Source: Gelidibacter salicanalis
Lineage (GTDB): Bacteria > Bacteroidota > Bacteroidia > Flavobacteriales > Flavobacteriaceae
DNA length: 64,000 nucleotides
Assembly: GCF_016469035.1 (NCBI RefSeq)
Contig: NZ_JAEHJZ010000036.1
Coordinates: forward strand, 72,475 to 136,474
Direction: 5' to 3'
The notes under the pieces are model-generated. The model saw only the letters and a program-made list of their open reading frames with translations, did not search any database and was not told the DNA's origin. This document shows, piece by piece, positions 41,854 through 51,841 of the stretch. The position numbers and the translations under genes are program-made. The number at the start of each line of letters is the position of its first letter. Position 1 is the stretch's first letter.

Positions 41854-42156
41854 TTAAGCAATAGGATTATGTACAGTAACTAATTTTGTTCCGTCAGGGA
41901 ATGTTGCTTCAATTTGTACATCATGTACCATTTCTGCAACACCGTCCATAACGTCTGCACGTTTTAGATAAGTAGTTCCTTCTTTCATTAAGACGGCCAC
42001 TTTTTTACCTTCCCGTGCGCCTTCAATAAGCCTTTTTGCTATAAAAGCAATAGCTTCAGGATGGTTCAATTTTAAACCTTTAGCTTTTCTGTCTTCGGCT
42101 ACAGTGCCAGCTAAATAAAGCAGTAATTTCTCTTGTTCTCTTGGTACTAAGTGCAT
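41854..42156 (-). CDS. ureA: Urease gamma subunit
   Basis: A 100-residue subunit beginning [12 protein letters not shown], with [10 protein letters not shown] and the closing [14 protein letters not shown], all characteristic of UreA. It starts the ureABC group, 83 bases after the urea channel gene. Confidence 0.97.
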   Translation of the reverse strand: MHLVPREQEKLLLYLAGTVAEDRKAKGLKLNHPEAIAFIAKRLIEGAREGKKVAVLMKEGTTYLKRADVMDGVAEMVHDVQIEATFPDGTKLVTVHNPIA

Positions 42157-42239
42157 AATTCTAAAATTTAAATGATTAATAATTCGTTAATTAATAAATT
42201 CAATAAGTAGCGTTACTACAGTTTTTACAACAATCCCTA

Positions 42240-43148
42240 TCAGGGATTCATCATTCTAACTAATTTTGTGGTATCCGGATTCGATTTGTCTACATTTGCT
42301 CTTACCACAAGCATAATCCAACTTGCAATAATAAAACCTATGGTATAGGTCGCAATAAATTGGCTAAATGCATAGTGAATTAAAACCGCTAGCAGGGTAC
42401 CTATGATAACATAGAGAAAGTCAGCAATTTTGGGACCTACAAATGCACAAGCTACCAATATTGGAGAAAAGCCATAGATACCATTGGCAAGGGTATTGGC
42501 GTCTATACCTAAGATATAATGTGCAAACAATGCTCCCACGGTAGCCGCAACAGTAGCATACATTGCAGCTGGCGGATTAGCAATAGCAATACCTAAAAAG
42601 ATTAAAATACCAGTTATAAAGTGGGCACCAAAATTAACTTCGGCCCAAGCAAAAAATGGCGATTGAATAGCAGCTATAGTTGATGTGTAATCTGGAAGTG
42701 CTGGTGTAGTTTGAACGAGCCCCATAACCCCAAAGTGGCTAAACCCCCAACACGTTACCCAACACGTTACTACAAATGGAAACGTATATGCTACCTTACC
42801 ATTTCTTACAAAAAGATTCATAACTACGGTTGAAATTATAGCAGATACACCTCCTATAATCCAAATTATCGGACTTGATGCATCTACTAAACCGTAGGTA
42901 AATATTGCACACATAAAAGCTAAACTCCCATTAAAACCATATAGACCAAACAAGATATCCTCTTCTTTGTACTTGAGTAACTTTGCCGTTATAGTGCCTA
43001 CAATGGCTCCTAATATGCATGCTACCCCTAATGCCCAATGGCTAAAAAACATTCCGATTGTGATAAGCACACCTGCCCATCCGTTATCTTGAAGAAATAT
43101 TTGACCTACTCCTACAAAGCTTGTTTTAATAAATTTGGATATTCCCAT
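42240..43148 (-). CDS. Urea transporter (UT family channel)
   Basis: A 302-residue membrane protein with about ten hydrophobic segments and the internal duplication of urea channels. GLYGFNGSLAF in the first half and NGIYGFSPILVACAF in the second mark the two pseudo-symmetric pore halves. It is related to Yut/UT proteins rather than to UreI of Helicobacter. It is placed directly before ureA, so imported urea meets urease at once. Assignment to urea is supported both by family pattern and by context. Confidence 0.92.
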   Translation of the reverse strand: MGISKFIKTSFVGVGQIFLQDNGWAGVLITIGMFFSHWALGVACILGAIVGTITAKLLKYKEEDILFGLYGFNGSLAFMCAIFTYGLVDASSPIIWIIGGVSAIISTVVMNLFVRNGKVAYTFPFVVTCWVTCWGFSHFGVMGLVQTTPALPDYTSTIAAIQSPFFAWAEVNFGAHFITGILIFLGIAIANPPAAMYATVAATVGALFAHYILGIDANTLANGIYGFSPILVACAFVGPKIADFLYVIIGTLLAVLIHYAFSQFIATYTIGFIIASWIMLVVRANVDKSNPDTTKLVRMMNP

Positions 43149-43154
43149 AAAAAT

Positions 43155-43868
43155 TTATTTATAATTGTTTTTGTTCTTTTTCTCCTCAAGTTTTGTCTGA
43201 ATCCATTGTATCCAAGCATCCAGTCCTGTGTCTTTTAAGGAAGAAATCTCCAGCACATCAATATCAGGGTTTACTGTTCTTGCATCCTCTGTTACCGCTT
43301 CCACAGAAAATGGTAAATACGGTAACAAATCAAGTTTAGAAATCAACATCAACTCACTGGTCAGAAACATTTTAGGATACTTTCTTGGCTTATCATCTCC
43401 CTCTGTAGTTGAAATAAGGGTTACTCTATAATCCTCTCCCAAATCGAAGGAGGATGGACACATTAAGTTTCCTACATTCTCTATAAACAACACATCAGTA
43501 CCTTCCAGATCAATCAAGTCAATGGCCTGTAATATCATTTGCGACTCTATATGACAGATTCCCCCAGTGACAATTTGCAATGCATTAATACCCGATTCTT
43601 TCATCCGTACAGCATCCCTATCTGTTTCTGGATCTGCAACTAGTACAGACATTTTTAATTTACCTTTAAGCAATTCGCCTGTTTTTTGCATTAAAGTGGT
43701 TTTTCCACTACCAGGAGAAGAACATACATTGATTACCAAAATATCTTTTAACTGTTCTCTAATTTTTTGGGCCACAAAATCATTGGCTCTTAAAAGATTT
43801 AGTGATACATGTTCCGTATCTACACTTCCTGCTGTAATTCTTGATGATTTAGGTTTCGTCGTATTCAT
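43155..43868 (-). CDS. hypB: Nickel-insertion GTPase HypB
   Basis: A 237-residue SIMIBI GTPase. The P-loop SSPGSGKTT is at residues 50-58, followed by VADPETDRDAVRM and GGICHIESQMI; the Cys-His pair in that last block is the nickel/zinc site at the dimer interface. SKLDLLPYLPF gives base recognition. It lacks the N-terminal nickel-binding cysteine motif of E. coli HypB and has no His-rich stretch. It overlaps hypA by 20 bases. Normally HypB serves NiFe hydrogenase, but no hydrogenase is in the window. In Helicobacter HypA and HypB are needed for urease, so a role in nickel supply to urease is likely. Confidence 0.95.
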   Translation of the reverse strand: MNTTKPKSSRITAGSVDTEHVSLNLLRANDFVAQKIREQLKDILVINVCSSPGSGKTTLMQKTGELLKGKLKMSVLVADPETDRDAVRMKESGINALQIVTGGICHIESQMILQAIDLIDLEGTDVLFIENVGNLMCPSSFDLGEDYRVTLISTTEGDDKPRKYPKMFLTSELMLISKLDLLPYLPFSVEAVTEDARTVNPDIDVLEISSLKDTGLDAWIQWIQTKLEEKKNKNNYK

Positions 43869-44211
43869 TTTTGTTTTTGAATTTTATTTCGTTTATAAAT
43901 AATTCTTCGCCTTGAATGATATTTCTACAAGGATCCTTGCAGCGCTCACAAACAAAACGGTTCATTTTAACTTTAGTTTTAGCCCCACATTTACAGGATA
44001 TTATAACTGGAAGCGTGTCTATAATCAACTTCGTATTATAATATTGTGGGAACTCCATTACAAATGCCTTAAACGCATTTGTCAAAAGAATTGGCTGAAC
44101 ATTGCTCAATAAGCCAATCTTTAAATGTATTTCTGAAACTCTTTCAAATTTTTCAGGAAACTCTTCCTCGATTCTTTCGAAAGTATTTCGAATTAAAAAT
44201 ATTTCGTGCAT
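43849..44211 (-). CDS. hypA: Nickel metallochaperone HypA
   Basis: A 120-residue protein starting MHE, where H2 is the nickel ligand of the family. A zinc site is made by SCKCG and CERCKDPC (about residues 71-97); the first half is CxC here rather than the usual CxxC. It overlaps hypB and starts the urease-linked gene run. HypA passes nickel to HypB and, in some bacteria, to UreE. Confidence 0.92.
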   Translation of the reverse strand: MHEIFLIRNTFERIEEEFPEKFERVSEIHLKIGLLSNVQPILLTNAFKAFVMEFPQYYNTKLIIDTLPVIISCKCGAKTKVKMNRFVCERCKDPCRNIIQGEELFINEIKFKNKNEYDET

Positions 44212-44336
44212 TACTTTAGAATAGGTGAATTGAAAATTACCAATACTTCAACATTCAACAATACTATCCCGTTATTGATGGGATTTGTTAAACAAGTTTT
44301 AAAACATCAACCCTATTTTCTAGGATTATTGGTAAA

Positions 44337-44699
44337 TCAGGAGGGAATTTTAATAGAAGAATAAAGAATGAATAACCCGATTTTCGATCCGGTATTGATT
44401 CCATTACTATAAGATATTAAATAAGGCAAATCCTTTGTGGGATTTTCTATATTATCTCTTTTATTTTTAGAAAAATGCTCATAATCGGGAATTTTGTTTA
44501 TAGTAGCAACAAATTCCTCCATTTCCATGGAAGCCAAATTCCATACTTTAATATTAGAAGTGTTTTGTGCATGAGCAACATCAGCTAGTCCTGTTTCACT
44601 AACAGCATTACTGTTGTCATTAACTGCAAAAAAACAGACCGCAAACAACAATACTAAAGTACCAATGTTAATTTTTAGGAATGTTGTTATATTTTTCAC
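44337..44699 (-). CDS. Small exported protein of unknown function
   Basis: A 120-residue protein with a hydrophobic N-terminal segment (about residues 8-27, an uncleaved anchor or a signal peptide). A short acidic linker follows, then a region without recognisable motif (KVWNLASMEMEEFVATINKIPDY and beyond). It lies 125 bases upstream of hypA on the same strand, so it could be the first gene of the nickel/urease run. No family recognised. Confidence 0.55.
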   Translation of the reverse strand: MKNITTFLKINIGTLVLLFAVCFFAVNDNSNAVSETGLADVAHAQNTSNIKVWNLASMEMEEFVATINKIPDYEHFSKNKRDNIENPTKDLPYLISYSNGINTGSKIGLFILYSSIKIPS

Positions 44700-45149
44700 A
44701 ATTGATTCTTGCTTATACGCGCTAAGAATTGTATTATCTTAGACTTTAACCTAGGTAAAGTTAGAGCTGTTAACTGGATTTTCTCAACTCGAAGTAATAA
44801 GCGTCGGTATTTCGTTGAAAAATGCAGAAAAGACAAGTTAATTGAAGTACAAATAAATAACAACAGTCGTTAATTCTTCCTTTTACAAATTAAACACCGC
44901 TGAAAATAGAAGACCTTTTATCATTTTTAAATATTGTTGTCAGGGAAAAGAATCAAGACCTCTTCGCTGTTAGAACCAAGAACAAAGACTTGCTTACAAC
45001 TAACTGACAAACAATATCATCTAAAATTGATCTTATGACCTATTTCGTTTTATGGAATAATTTCCCGACGTGGGTTCTTGACCCGCTAATTTATAGGACA
45101 TCCTGGGAAAAGTATGGTATTGTATGCAAGACATACAATATAAGAAACC

Positions 45150-45780
45150 CTATGGGCTATGGCCAAGCCAGCATGGCAATGTTTGGACACGTTATATTGG
45201 CATGGCCTTATGCCCTACCGTAAAAAGGACACTTCTACCCTGGAGTTTCAACGGCAATTGTACCACTCGCGCTACGATACGCTTTGGTATCTCACGCTCA
45301 GAATAGGTGGGGCAATAGCCAAACGTGCTGACTTTTAGGTGATGGAAAGAAAAAGCGATAAAAAGACCCAGAAAGGGGTGTGGCAGGTAAAGACAATCAA
45401 ACGTCGCCGTGATAGGTTGAATCAACTCCCTGGAAAACATCAATATGGGAAAATAGAACAGTCACTGCCGAGAATTCAAGGTAAAAATAGTAGGTTCTGA
45501 AAGTCTCGAAAGAGATCGACAAAACATTCAAGGAGTACTTCGACAAAAAAAGTATAGTCTTCAGCGCCAAGAGCACTTTTAAGTGAACATTTCCGATTAC
45601 GCGGAGATGGATATTAGTGTTAGGGGTGGTAAAAAGACCACGGCCAGGACCCTGAAATGGTGCAGATTGCTTACCAAGGCAAAAAGGATCTGTTACATCA
45701 ATAGTTTCGACTAATTGGTCAAGTATAGGCGGACAAATTATACTTATAGCTTACATTACAAAACGGGCTTATACCCATTA
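45150..45780 (+). pseudogene. Remnant of an IS1595-type transposase
   Basis: No intact gene, but two separated blocks in different frames match ISXO2/IS1595 transposases. At about 45210-45330 the translation KKDTSTLEFQRQLYHSRYDT followed by LW corresponds to the pattern KK-(2)-S-LE-QRQLGHKRY-PIW. At about 45655-45770, LKWCRLLTKAKRICYINS and then TNYTYSLHYKTGL correspond to the C-terminal W-H-AISNAKR and YLNEFCYKFNRRYF region. Stops and shifts lie between, so the gene is long dead. The rest of 44700-45150 is spacer. Confidence 0.6.
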
Positions 45781-45839
45781 TTTGTAAGAGATTTGAAAAA
45801 CCGTAGATACTATACTAAATGGGATTTATTTAAATCTCA

Positions 45840-46592
45840 TTATTTCAATCGTAAAAACTTCAAAAAATCAGCATATTTACGTTGAGAAATGGTCAACAAT
45901 TCTCCAGTTTCCATTTCACAATACCAAGATCCCATCTCTTTATGAATCTTATGAAGGTAATTCACGTTCACATAATATTTAGCATGAATTCGAAAGAAAT
46001 TTCCTGATATTAAACTTTCATATTTCCCGAGGTTCCTAGATGATATTATATGTTTCCCGTCCTTTAAATAAAAATGGGTATAACGACTATCGGAAGATAA
46101 ATAAATAATATTGTCCACCTTTATTAATTCTATATCATTTATTGTAGTTACTGCAATAATCTGACGCATATCATAATTAATACTTTCACGAAGACTTACT
46201 AATTGTGCTTCTTTTGTATATATTTTATGTTCAAGTTCTGTAATGGTCTTATTAACAGCCATAACCAGATCCGTTTTATTTATAGGTTTCACGATGTAAG
46301 CAATGGTGTTATAACCAAATGCTTTGATAGCAAATTCATCATACGATGTTACAAAAATCACTTTAGCATCCAGCGGTTCAATTTGCTCCAAAACATCAAA
46401 TCCTGTATAAAAAGCATCTAAATTCACATCCATAAAGATGAGGTTGGGACGTACTTTATTGATCAGTTCAACTGCTCCACTTTTTGTGTTGGAAACACCA
46501 AGAATGTTAACTGTCGAACATTCTTTTTTCATCAACCGCTCTATTAATTTTATATTTTCAACTTCGTCATCGATAATTACTGCTCCTATCAT
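45840..46592 (-). CDS. LytTR-type response regulator
   Basis: A 250-residue regulator. The receiver domain (residues 1-120) has acidic D8-D9 (VIIDDE), the phospho-acceptor D55 (IFMDVN), a conserved Thr/Ser (VTSYD) and lysine (YIVKPI). A LytTR DNA-binding domain covers about 145-248, with the block LGKYESLISGNFFRIHAKYYVNV. Its usual partner would be a LytS/YehU-type membrane kinase, which is not adjacent. Target genes unknown. Confidence 0.93.
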   Translation of the reverse strand: MIGAVIIDDEVENIKLIERLMKKECSTVNILGVSNTKSGAVELINKVRPNLIFMDVNLDAFYTGFDVLEQIEPLDAKVIFVTSYDEFAIKAFGYNTIAYIVKPINKTDLVMAVNKTITELEHKIYTKEAQLVSLRESINYDMRQIIAVTTINDIELIKVDNIIYLSSDSRYTHFYLKDGKHIISSRNLGKYESLISGNFFRIHAKYYVNVNYLHKIHKEMGSWYCEMETGELLTISQRKYADFLKFLRLK

Positions 46593-47316
46593 TTACTTAA
46601 TTTTTAAAAATTTTGTTGGTTAAATTAACTCCCTTAGGCGGGGCCATCGAGGTATCACAATAACGTCTGCTGGTCTGAATGTATTTTTTCATTCTTCGAT
46701 TTTTCAAAGATACTCGAATCACTACCTCTTTATAATAAAGCCCAATTATTGGCCAAAATAGCCAATTGTCCAAAACTTACCGCCCCATAGTGTCACTTTA
46801 ATCTCTGGATATCTTGAAACAATTGTTTTGCAAGAATGCTCTTTAAAATACTAATAATTTTGGACGATGGATAACCGGAGACACACTGAACATCCCCTCA
46901 CCTACTTCTTTTGTTATAACTTCCTATGCTTCAATGAAAAACCAAATGGCACATCAATAAGGGGTTGTTATGCCATTTGAAAATATATTCTCCCATACCC
47001 CGAATTATACTTTTTTTCATAGTGTTGAAACACTTTCCGTTTTTTAAACTTTTCCGCTTAAACCTCAAGGAGAGTAATTTATTAGGTAAAATTACAGCGG
47101 TTGAGTACCATATTCTATGATAATCGTCATAAATCACAATTTGGCTTTGTAAAGTCATATTGGTAACAGTAATTTGATTAAAGAACTATAGTGTGACGAA
47201 ATTACGGAAATTGATCAAAGAATGATTCATATTTTGTTAAAAGCAAGAACTACGCTCAATAAAATCGTTGTATTTTTCCCTATTGTCCATAGCAAGGGGT
47301 GTATTTTAAAAAAGGG
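46593..47316. other. Spacer with no supported gene
   Basis: About 720 bases between the response regulator and an IS4-type remnant. A 75-codon frame on the minus strand (46931-47158) has no recognisable content. It probably represents decayed mobile DNA. Confidence 0.45.
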
Positions 47317-47760
47317 CTAATTTTGGATCGGTAGGTTTGTGACCAAACCTTTCCATTGTTTGTTTGGGACTTCAAGTTTCTTGAAGATATCGATATAGGT
47401 CATACGATAGAACCGGATCATCGCTACCATATTAAAGTATGCCCATTTTCTTTTTGTTCTGTGTTGAAAGACAAACATAAGTAGCAGTATCATAATTCTG
47501 CAGTAAATCTGCCCGACGAGTAGGCGGGGTCGGTATTTCAATCGCATTTTGAGGGTCTCCAAGAAAATATTTAAATGGAAAATTCTGTTTAAGTCTAGTG
47601 GACATCGTCTCTATCTGCCATCTGGGTTTATAGATTGCAGCCGTTTTATCCCGTTCTAGCTCAAAATGTTTCGTGATAAATGTATACACTTTTGCCTTTT
47701 CACTATCCCAATATGCAATAAGTCTTAACGCGAAGGCCATTTCTTTTTATGTACACAGAT
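47317..47760 (-). pseudogene. C-terminal remnant of an IS4-family transposase (second type)
   Basis: Two overlapping frames carry consecutive parts of one transposase. The first gives IAYWDSEKAKVYTFITKHFE, IYKPRWQIETMSTRLKQNFP and FKYFLGDPQNAIEI; the RWQIE segment includes the last catalytic residue of the IS4 signature. The second continues as KRKWAYFNMVAMIRFYRMTY and IDIFKKLEVPNKQWK. The N-terminal two thirds are missing. It differs from the IS4-type copies A and B, so it is another element. Confidence 0.75.
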
Positions 47761-48119
47761 CCATCCTCCCCCTATAATGTTGAAAAGACTGTTCGGCCCA
47801 TAAAATCTGGGGAAATCAACTTTAACATTTGATTGATAATGGGCTGTCTGATAAAAGTTGTTACTTTTGTTCAAAGTAGTTTAGCTTGTGATAGAACCAA
47901 ATTACATAGAGCGGGAAAAATTTCAAGATCATCGGCTTTAAAAGTTTAATCGGAAACTCCTAATAAAAAAAATTTAATTTTTATCATCCAGTTTACTATC
48001 TTCCCCTTTTAAATATCATCATTTTGATTATGCATGGAAAATAATTCACAAAAAATTGACGGTATTACTTTACCGAAAAAGTCATGTAAAAACCTATTTT
48101 ATAAAAAAAAAGAAGCGTT
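47761..48119. other. Spacer upstream of the histidine kinase
   Basis: About 360 bases, AT-rich toward the kinase gene, with an A-rich stretch just before the GTG start. No gene recognised. Confidence 0.5.
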
Positions 48120-49667
48120 GTGTTTTATAAAGATAAGTACCTGGCATTAACCGTTAAGATCATCAGCTTAGCTATAATAATAGTTGTAGTGATCTTTTTT
48201 TTTTATAAGATCTACCAAGGGGAAAACACATATTCTCAGATACTAGATGATAAATTTAAATCTGAAAAAATAATAAACGAAATCCGTCAAAATTCTGAAG
48301 ACCTTACCAGGTTAGCCAGATTGTATACCAATACAAAGGACACGCTTTACAAAAATCAATATTTTGAAATCTTAAACATCAGTAAAGGCGTATCGCCTCG
48401 GCCCGAGAATTTTAACAGGGTTTACTGGGGTATTTTAACCACAAAAGAGCAGCAAGACCCCCCATTTATAAAAACGATAAAAAAATCGGGCTCTCAACTA
48501 ATAGCCACTGCAAAATTGGACACACTTGAAAAGGAGAGGATTTCCAATGCCCTAAACTATTCCCTTTTATTAACTCAGCTAGAAATAGAAGCACTTCATG
48601 TTTTAGAAGAGGCACCTACAAGTCTGAACACTCTTGAAGCGGTGCCAAATCAAACAAAGGCAATTGACTTGGTAAACTCTGAGGATTATCACAAGCGGGT
48701 TATATTAATAATGAAAGAATTAAACAAGGCTTATGCATTGTTGGAAACCCGAACCACCAAAGAATTATCCACCTTGGAAAGTGAAATTAAAAAAAGTATA
48801 ATCATAATTTCTGTTCTTTTATTTATTATCATTTTAACTATAGTAGTCATTATTCAATCGGCTTTACAACTAAAAAAAGGGACCATTGATCAATTACAAA
48901 TATCTGTTCAAAACAAAACAAAGAAACTTAATGAAAGTCTTATGATCAACAGAGAAATCACAAAGGACTTACAGACATTGAATATTTCCAAAGACCTTTT
49001 TTTCTCCATTATAGCCCATGATTTAAAAGGTCCTTTTAATTCACTCATTGGTTTTAGCACCCTTTTGTTAGATGATCCTGTCGTCAATGAACATGAAGAA
49101 TTAAAAGAATCTGTCCAAATTATAAAAAGCAGTTCCCAAAACACCTTTGAATTGTTGCAAAATCTTTTAAATTGGGCTCAAATACAGAAAGGAAATTTAC
49201 CGTTTACTCGTGAAAACCTAAAAATTGACGATATCGTAAATAATGTATTGAAAGTTTTAAGCTATCAATCAATGCATAAGAATATTGAAATTAAAACTAT
49301 AATACCAGACGGTCCTATACTGGTATATGCCGATAAAGATATGCTGAGCACCATCCTAAGGAACTTAATCTCCAATGCCATTAAATACAGCCACAAGAAT
49401 GGCACTATTGAAATAATCTGCGAAAAAACAACCAATGCGGTAAATATCATTATTTCTGACACCGGAATTGGTATACCTGAAGAAAGAATCAAGAAACTTT
49501 TCGATTTTCAGTATGTTCAAAAAACCAGAGGTACACAAGGAGAAAAAGGAACTGGTCTGGGTTTAATCCTCACCAAAGATTTTATTCAAAGACACCATGG
49601 CGCCATTTGGGTTGAAAGCGAATTGGGCAAGGGGTCTAAATTCACGTTTACTTTACCTGATTTTTAG
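48120..49667 (+). CDS. Membrane sensor histidine kinase
   Basis: A 515-residue kinase that starts with GTG; an in-frame stop lies close upstream at 48102 and no ATG is available until well inside the protein. Two membrane helices (about 10-28 and 224-250) enclose a roughly 195-residue extracytoplasmic helical sensor. The HisKA domain has the phospho-acceptor histidine near residue 299 (FFSIIAHDLKGPF), followed by HATPase boxes N (LISNAIKYSHKNG), G1 (DTGIGIP) and G2 (GTGLGL). No response regulator is adjacent in the same direction. The LytTR regulator nearby is not the usual partner of a HisKA kinase. Confidence 0.93.
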   Translation: MFYKDKYLALTVKIISLAIIIVVVIFFFYKIYQGENTYSQILDDKFKSEKIINEIRQNSEDLTRLARLYTNTKDTLYKNQYFEILNISKGVSPRPENFNRVYWGILTTKEQQDPPFIKTIKKSGSQLIATAKLDTLEKERISNALNYSLLLTQLEIEALHVLEEAPTSLNTLEAVPNQTKAIDLVNSEDYHKRVILIMKELNKAYALLETRTTKELSTLESEIKKSIIIISVLLFIIILTIVVIIQSALQLKKGTIDQLQISVQNKTKKLNESLMINREITKDLQTLNISKDLFFSIIAHDLKGPFNSLIGFSTLLLDDPVVNEHEELKESVQIIKSSSQNTFELLQNLLNWAQIQKGNLPFTRENLKIDDIVNNVLKVLSYQSMHKNIEIKTIIPDGPILVYADKDMLSTILRNLISNAIKYSHKNGTIEIICEKTTNAVNIIISDTGIGIPEERIKKLFDFQYVQKTRGTQGEKGTGLGLILTKDFIQRHHGAIWVESELGKGSKFTFTLPDF

Positions 49668-50337
49668 AACAGTCCTTAATAGGAGTTCCCAATCGATTAA
49701 TAAGATCCTTGCAAATTGAATTCAATGGTCAGGCAACAGCTTTTTACAGCTTCACTAAAACAGATCTAATCCCACAATAAGGATCATCCTATCCAATATA
49801 TTTTTTAAATCAGTAAGTCCTTACCAGATAGTTTTTTGTGCCTGCTTTTTTCAATCTAACCCAAATAACGCTTTGCCCATTGCAACGAATGTATTTTGGG
49901 AGCGTATCACAATACTTTCAATACCTCTATAGGCTTCACTTGCTTCGTTTTGTCTTAATACGTTTATTATGTTCTCTTTTTTTAGATGTTACCAATGCCC
50001 TCTTTCTGTGTCTTTCTAAAAATAAATCCAATTTAAAATTGGCTACATAAACTATAATCAGGTTCATAGAATCAAAATCAATAAAAATTCATGAAAGTTT
50101 GATTTTTAATTGGTCATATTTCCTAATTCAAGGACAATTAACGCCTAAAATTACACATATTAATTTTATGGCTGCATTTACAGTTCTATAAGGTCATTTA
50201 TTACTTCGAGCTTAAGCCTAGGACATATTGGGGTTAAATTTGCGTCAAATAAAAAACGTCTGATGGCATTCTATGTCTTTGTACAGGAAAACTCCCATTT
50301 TTCAATTTGAACTTACAATTAACTTAAATATATCTTT
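49668..50337. other. Spacer upstream of the MFS gene
   Basis: About 670 bases. A -7-like TAAATTTG is present at 50235-50242, roughly 95 bases before the MFS start, but without a clear -33 box. No gene or repeat recognised. Confidence 0.45.
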
Positions 50338-51732
50338 ATGGATGCTAAAGCAGCAAAAAAAATGTCAATGAAGGTACTCATCGCGGGTATCTTATCCAAT
50401 TTTAGTGTTGGTATTTTATACACTTGGAGTAATTTAAAAGATGTTATTGAATACACAATTGATCCCGAGACTGGAGGGAGGTTATATGACCAATGGGAAA
50501 TTAGTCAGTTAAGTCTTCCTTATTCCATTGGAGGAATGGTATTTGCCGCCATATTAATTGTGGCTGGTACACTACAAGATAAAATTGGACCCCAAAAGGT
50601 AATGATAATGGGAGTTACCATGGTAGGTTTGGGTACCATTTTATCTGGGTTTGCAACACATACGCCCATGTTTTTCTTTATTACATTTGGGGTTATCGTT
50701 GGTTCAGGAATAGGATTTGTGTACGCCTGCCCCCGTCCAGCAGCAATGAAATGGTTCCATCCATCAAAAAAAGGGATGATCAATGGTTTGGTCGTTGCTG
50801 GTTTTGGTTTGGGAGCCTTGTGGTTAGGTCCTTTAGAAGTTTTACTTTTGAAAAGTTTGGGCTTTTCGCTAGAACAAACCCTTATGATTTTGGGAGGCTT
50901 GATATTACTTATTGGGCTACCAATGGCGTACATGGTGAAAAATCCTCCAAAAGGATATGTTATCCCACAACCTGACAGAGATGACAGCAAACCTCTAAAG
51001 GAGACGCAAATGCATACACCTAGTGTTTCTGTAGGGACAGTTGTTAAAACTCCACAAGCATGGATGTTGATGGTAATTTATGCATTCTTTTGTTCGGCCG
51101 GAGCATTGGTAATTGGAAACGTAACCGATATCATGTTAGTGCAGACTGGTGGCGAACTTGGTGCTTATGCTACAACAGTTGCTGGATTACTGGTGATTAT
51201 GGTTCCTATAGCTTCCATATCAAATTCAACGGGTAGAGCATCAGGAGGAATAGTTTCTGACAAAATAGGAAGAAAAAATGCCTATTATATCATCCATGCC
51301 CTTGCTGCAATAAACATGTTCCTTTTCCCAATGTATACAACACCATATACGGTAATTTTTGGAATTGTAGTTGCTTGTGTGGCATACGGATCAGCATTAA
51401 GTATCACTCCTTCGATCGTTGCAGATTATTTCGGATTGAAAAATTATGGTGCCAACTATGGTTTTGTGTATTACGGATGGGGTTTTTCCTTAATCATAGG
51501 CCCACAAATTTCAGCAAATGTTAAAGCCGCAACCGGATCATATACATATGCATATTATGCTGCTATTGTGCTCATCGCTATTTCGGCCATCCTTGTTTAT
51601 TTTCTGAAAAAGCCAACATTTAGGCAAGACCAAATTATAGATGAGCCACATGTACATTTAGAGTTAGGTAAAGATAAAAAAGCGTCAATAGATATAGATT
51701 TGGATGAAGATTGGACGCCAGACCTAAAATAA
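50338..51732 (+). CDS. MFS transporter, oxalate/formate antiporter (OFA) type
   Basis: A 464-residue inner-membrane protein with 12 predicted helices. The OFA pattern appears as SNFSVGILYTWSNLKDVIE in helix 1, and the MFS loop motif DKIGPQK follows helix 2. GIGFVYACPRPAAMKWF and NYGFVYYGWGFSLIIGP are typical of the OFA subgroup, which exchanges small carboxylates such as oxalate, formate or lactate. A charged cytoplasmic tail ends DLDEDWTPDLK. It precedes a TonB-dependent receptor by 110 bases, so the pair may import one compound across both membranes; this is inference. Confidence 0.88.
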   Translation: MDAKAAKKMSMKVLIAGILSNFSVGILYTWSNLKDVIEYTIDPETGGRLYDQWEISQLSLPYSIGGMVFAAILIVAGTLQDKIGPQKVMIMGVTMVGLGTILSGFATHTPMFFFITFGVIVGSGIGFVYACPRPAAMKWFHPSKKGMINGLVVAGFGLGALWLGPLEVLLLKSLGFSLEQTLMILGGLILLIGLPMAYMVKNPPKGYVIPQPDRDDSKPLKETQMHTPSVSVGTVVKTPQAWMLMVIYAFFCSAGALVIGNVTDIMLVQTGGELGAYATTVAGLLVIMVPIASISNSTGRASGGIVSDKIGRKNAYYIIHALAAINMFLFPMYTTPYTVIFGIVVACVAYGSALSITPSIVADYFGLKNYGANYGFVYYGWGFSLIIGPQISANVKAATGSYTYAYYAAIVLIAISAILVYFLKKPTFRQDQIIDEPHVHLELGKDKKASIDIDLDEDWTPDLK

Positions 51733-51766
51733 TAGGTAACCAATTTACACTTAAATAACTTATAGA

Positions 51767-51829
51767 ATGTCAATTATTAAAAAATACGAAGAAAATAATC
51801 CGGCGCTGATTTATCCTTTCTATACCTAA
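51767..51829 (+). CDS. Possible 20-residue peptide between the MFS and TonB receptor genes
   Basis: A short frame with ATG at 51767 encodes a basic-acidic start (MSIIKKYEENN) and an aromatic end (IYPFYT). It stands alone between two genes of one likely operon and stops 13 bases before the receptor ATG. It may be a leader peptide, the stub of a lost gene or chance. Confidence 0.2.
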   Translation: MSIIKKYEENNPALIYPFYT

Positions 51830-51841
51830 AACCTTACCAAA

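Noticed and set aside
46931-47158. A 75-codon minus-strand frame
   Set aside because: No domain, signal or conserved motif, and it adjoins a transposase remnant; likely chance or decayed DNA.
45840-49667. The LytTR regulator and the histidine kinase as a two-component pair
   Set aside because: They are on opposite strands, separated by about 1.5 kb of spacer and a transposase remnant, and HisKA kinases do not usually pair with LytTR regulators.
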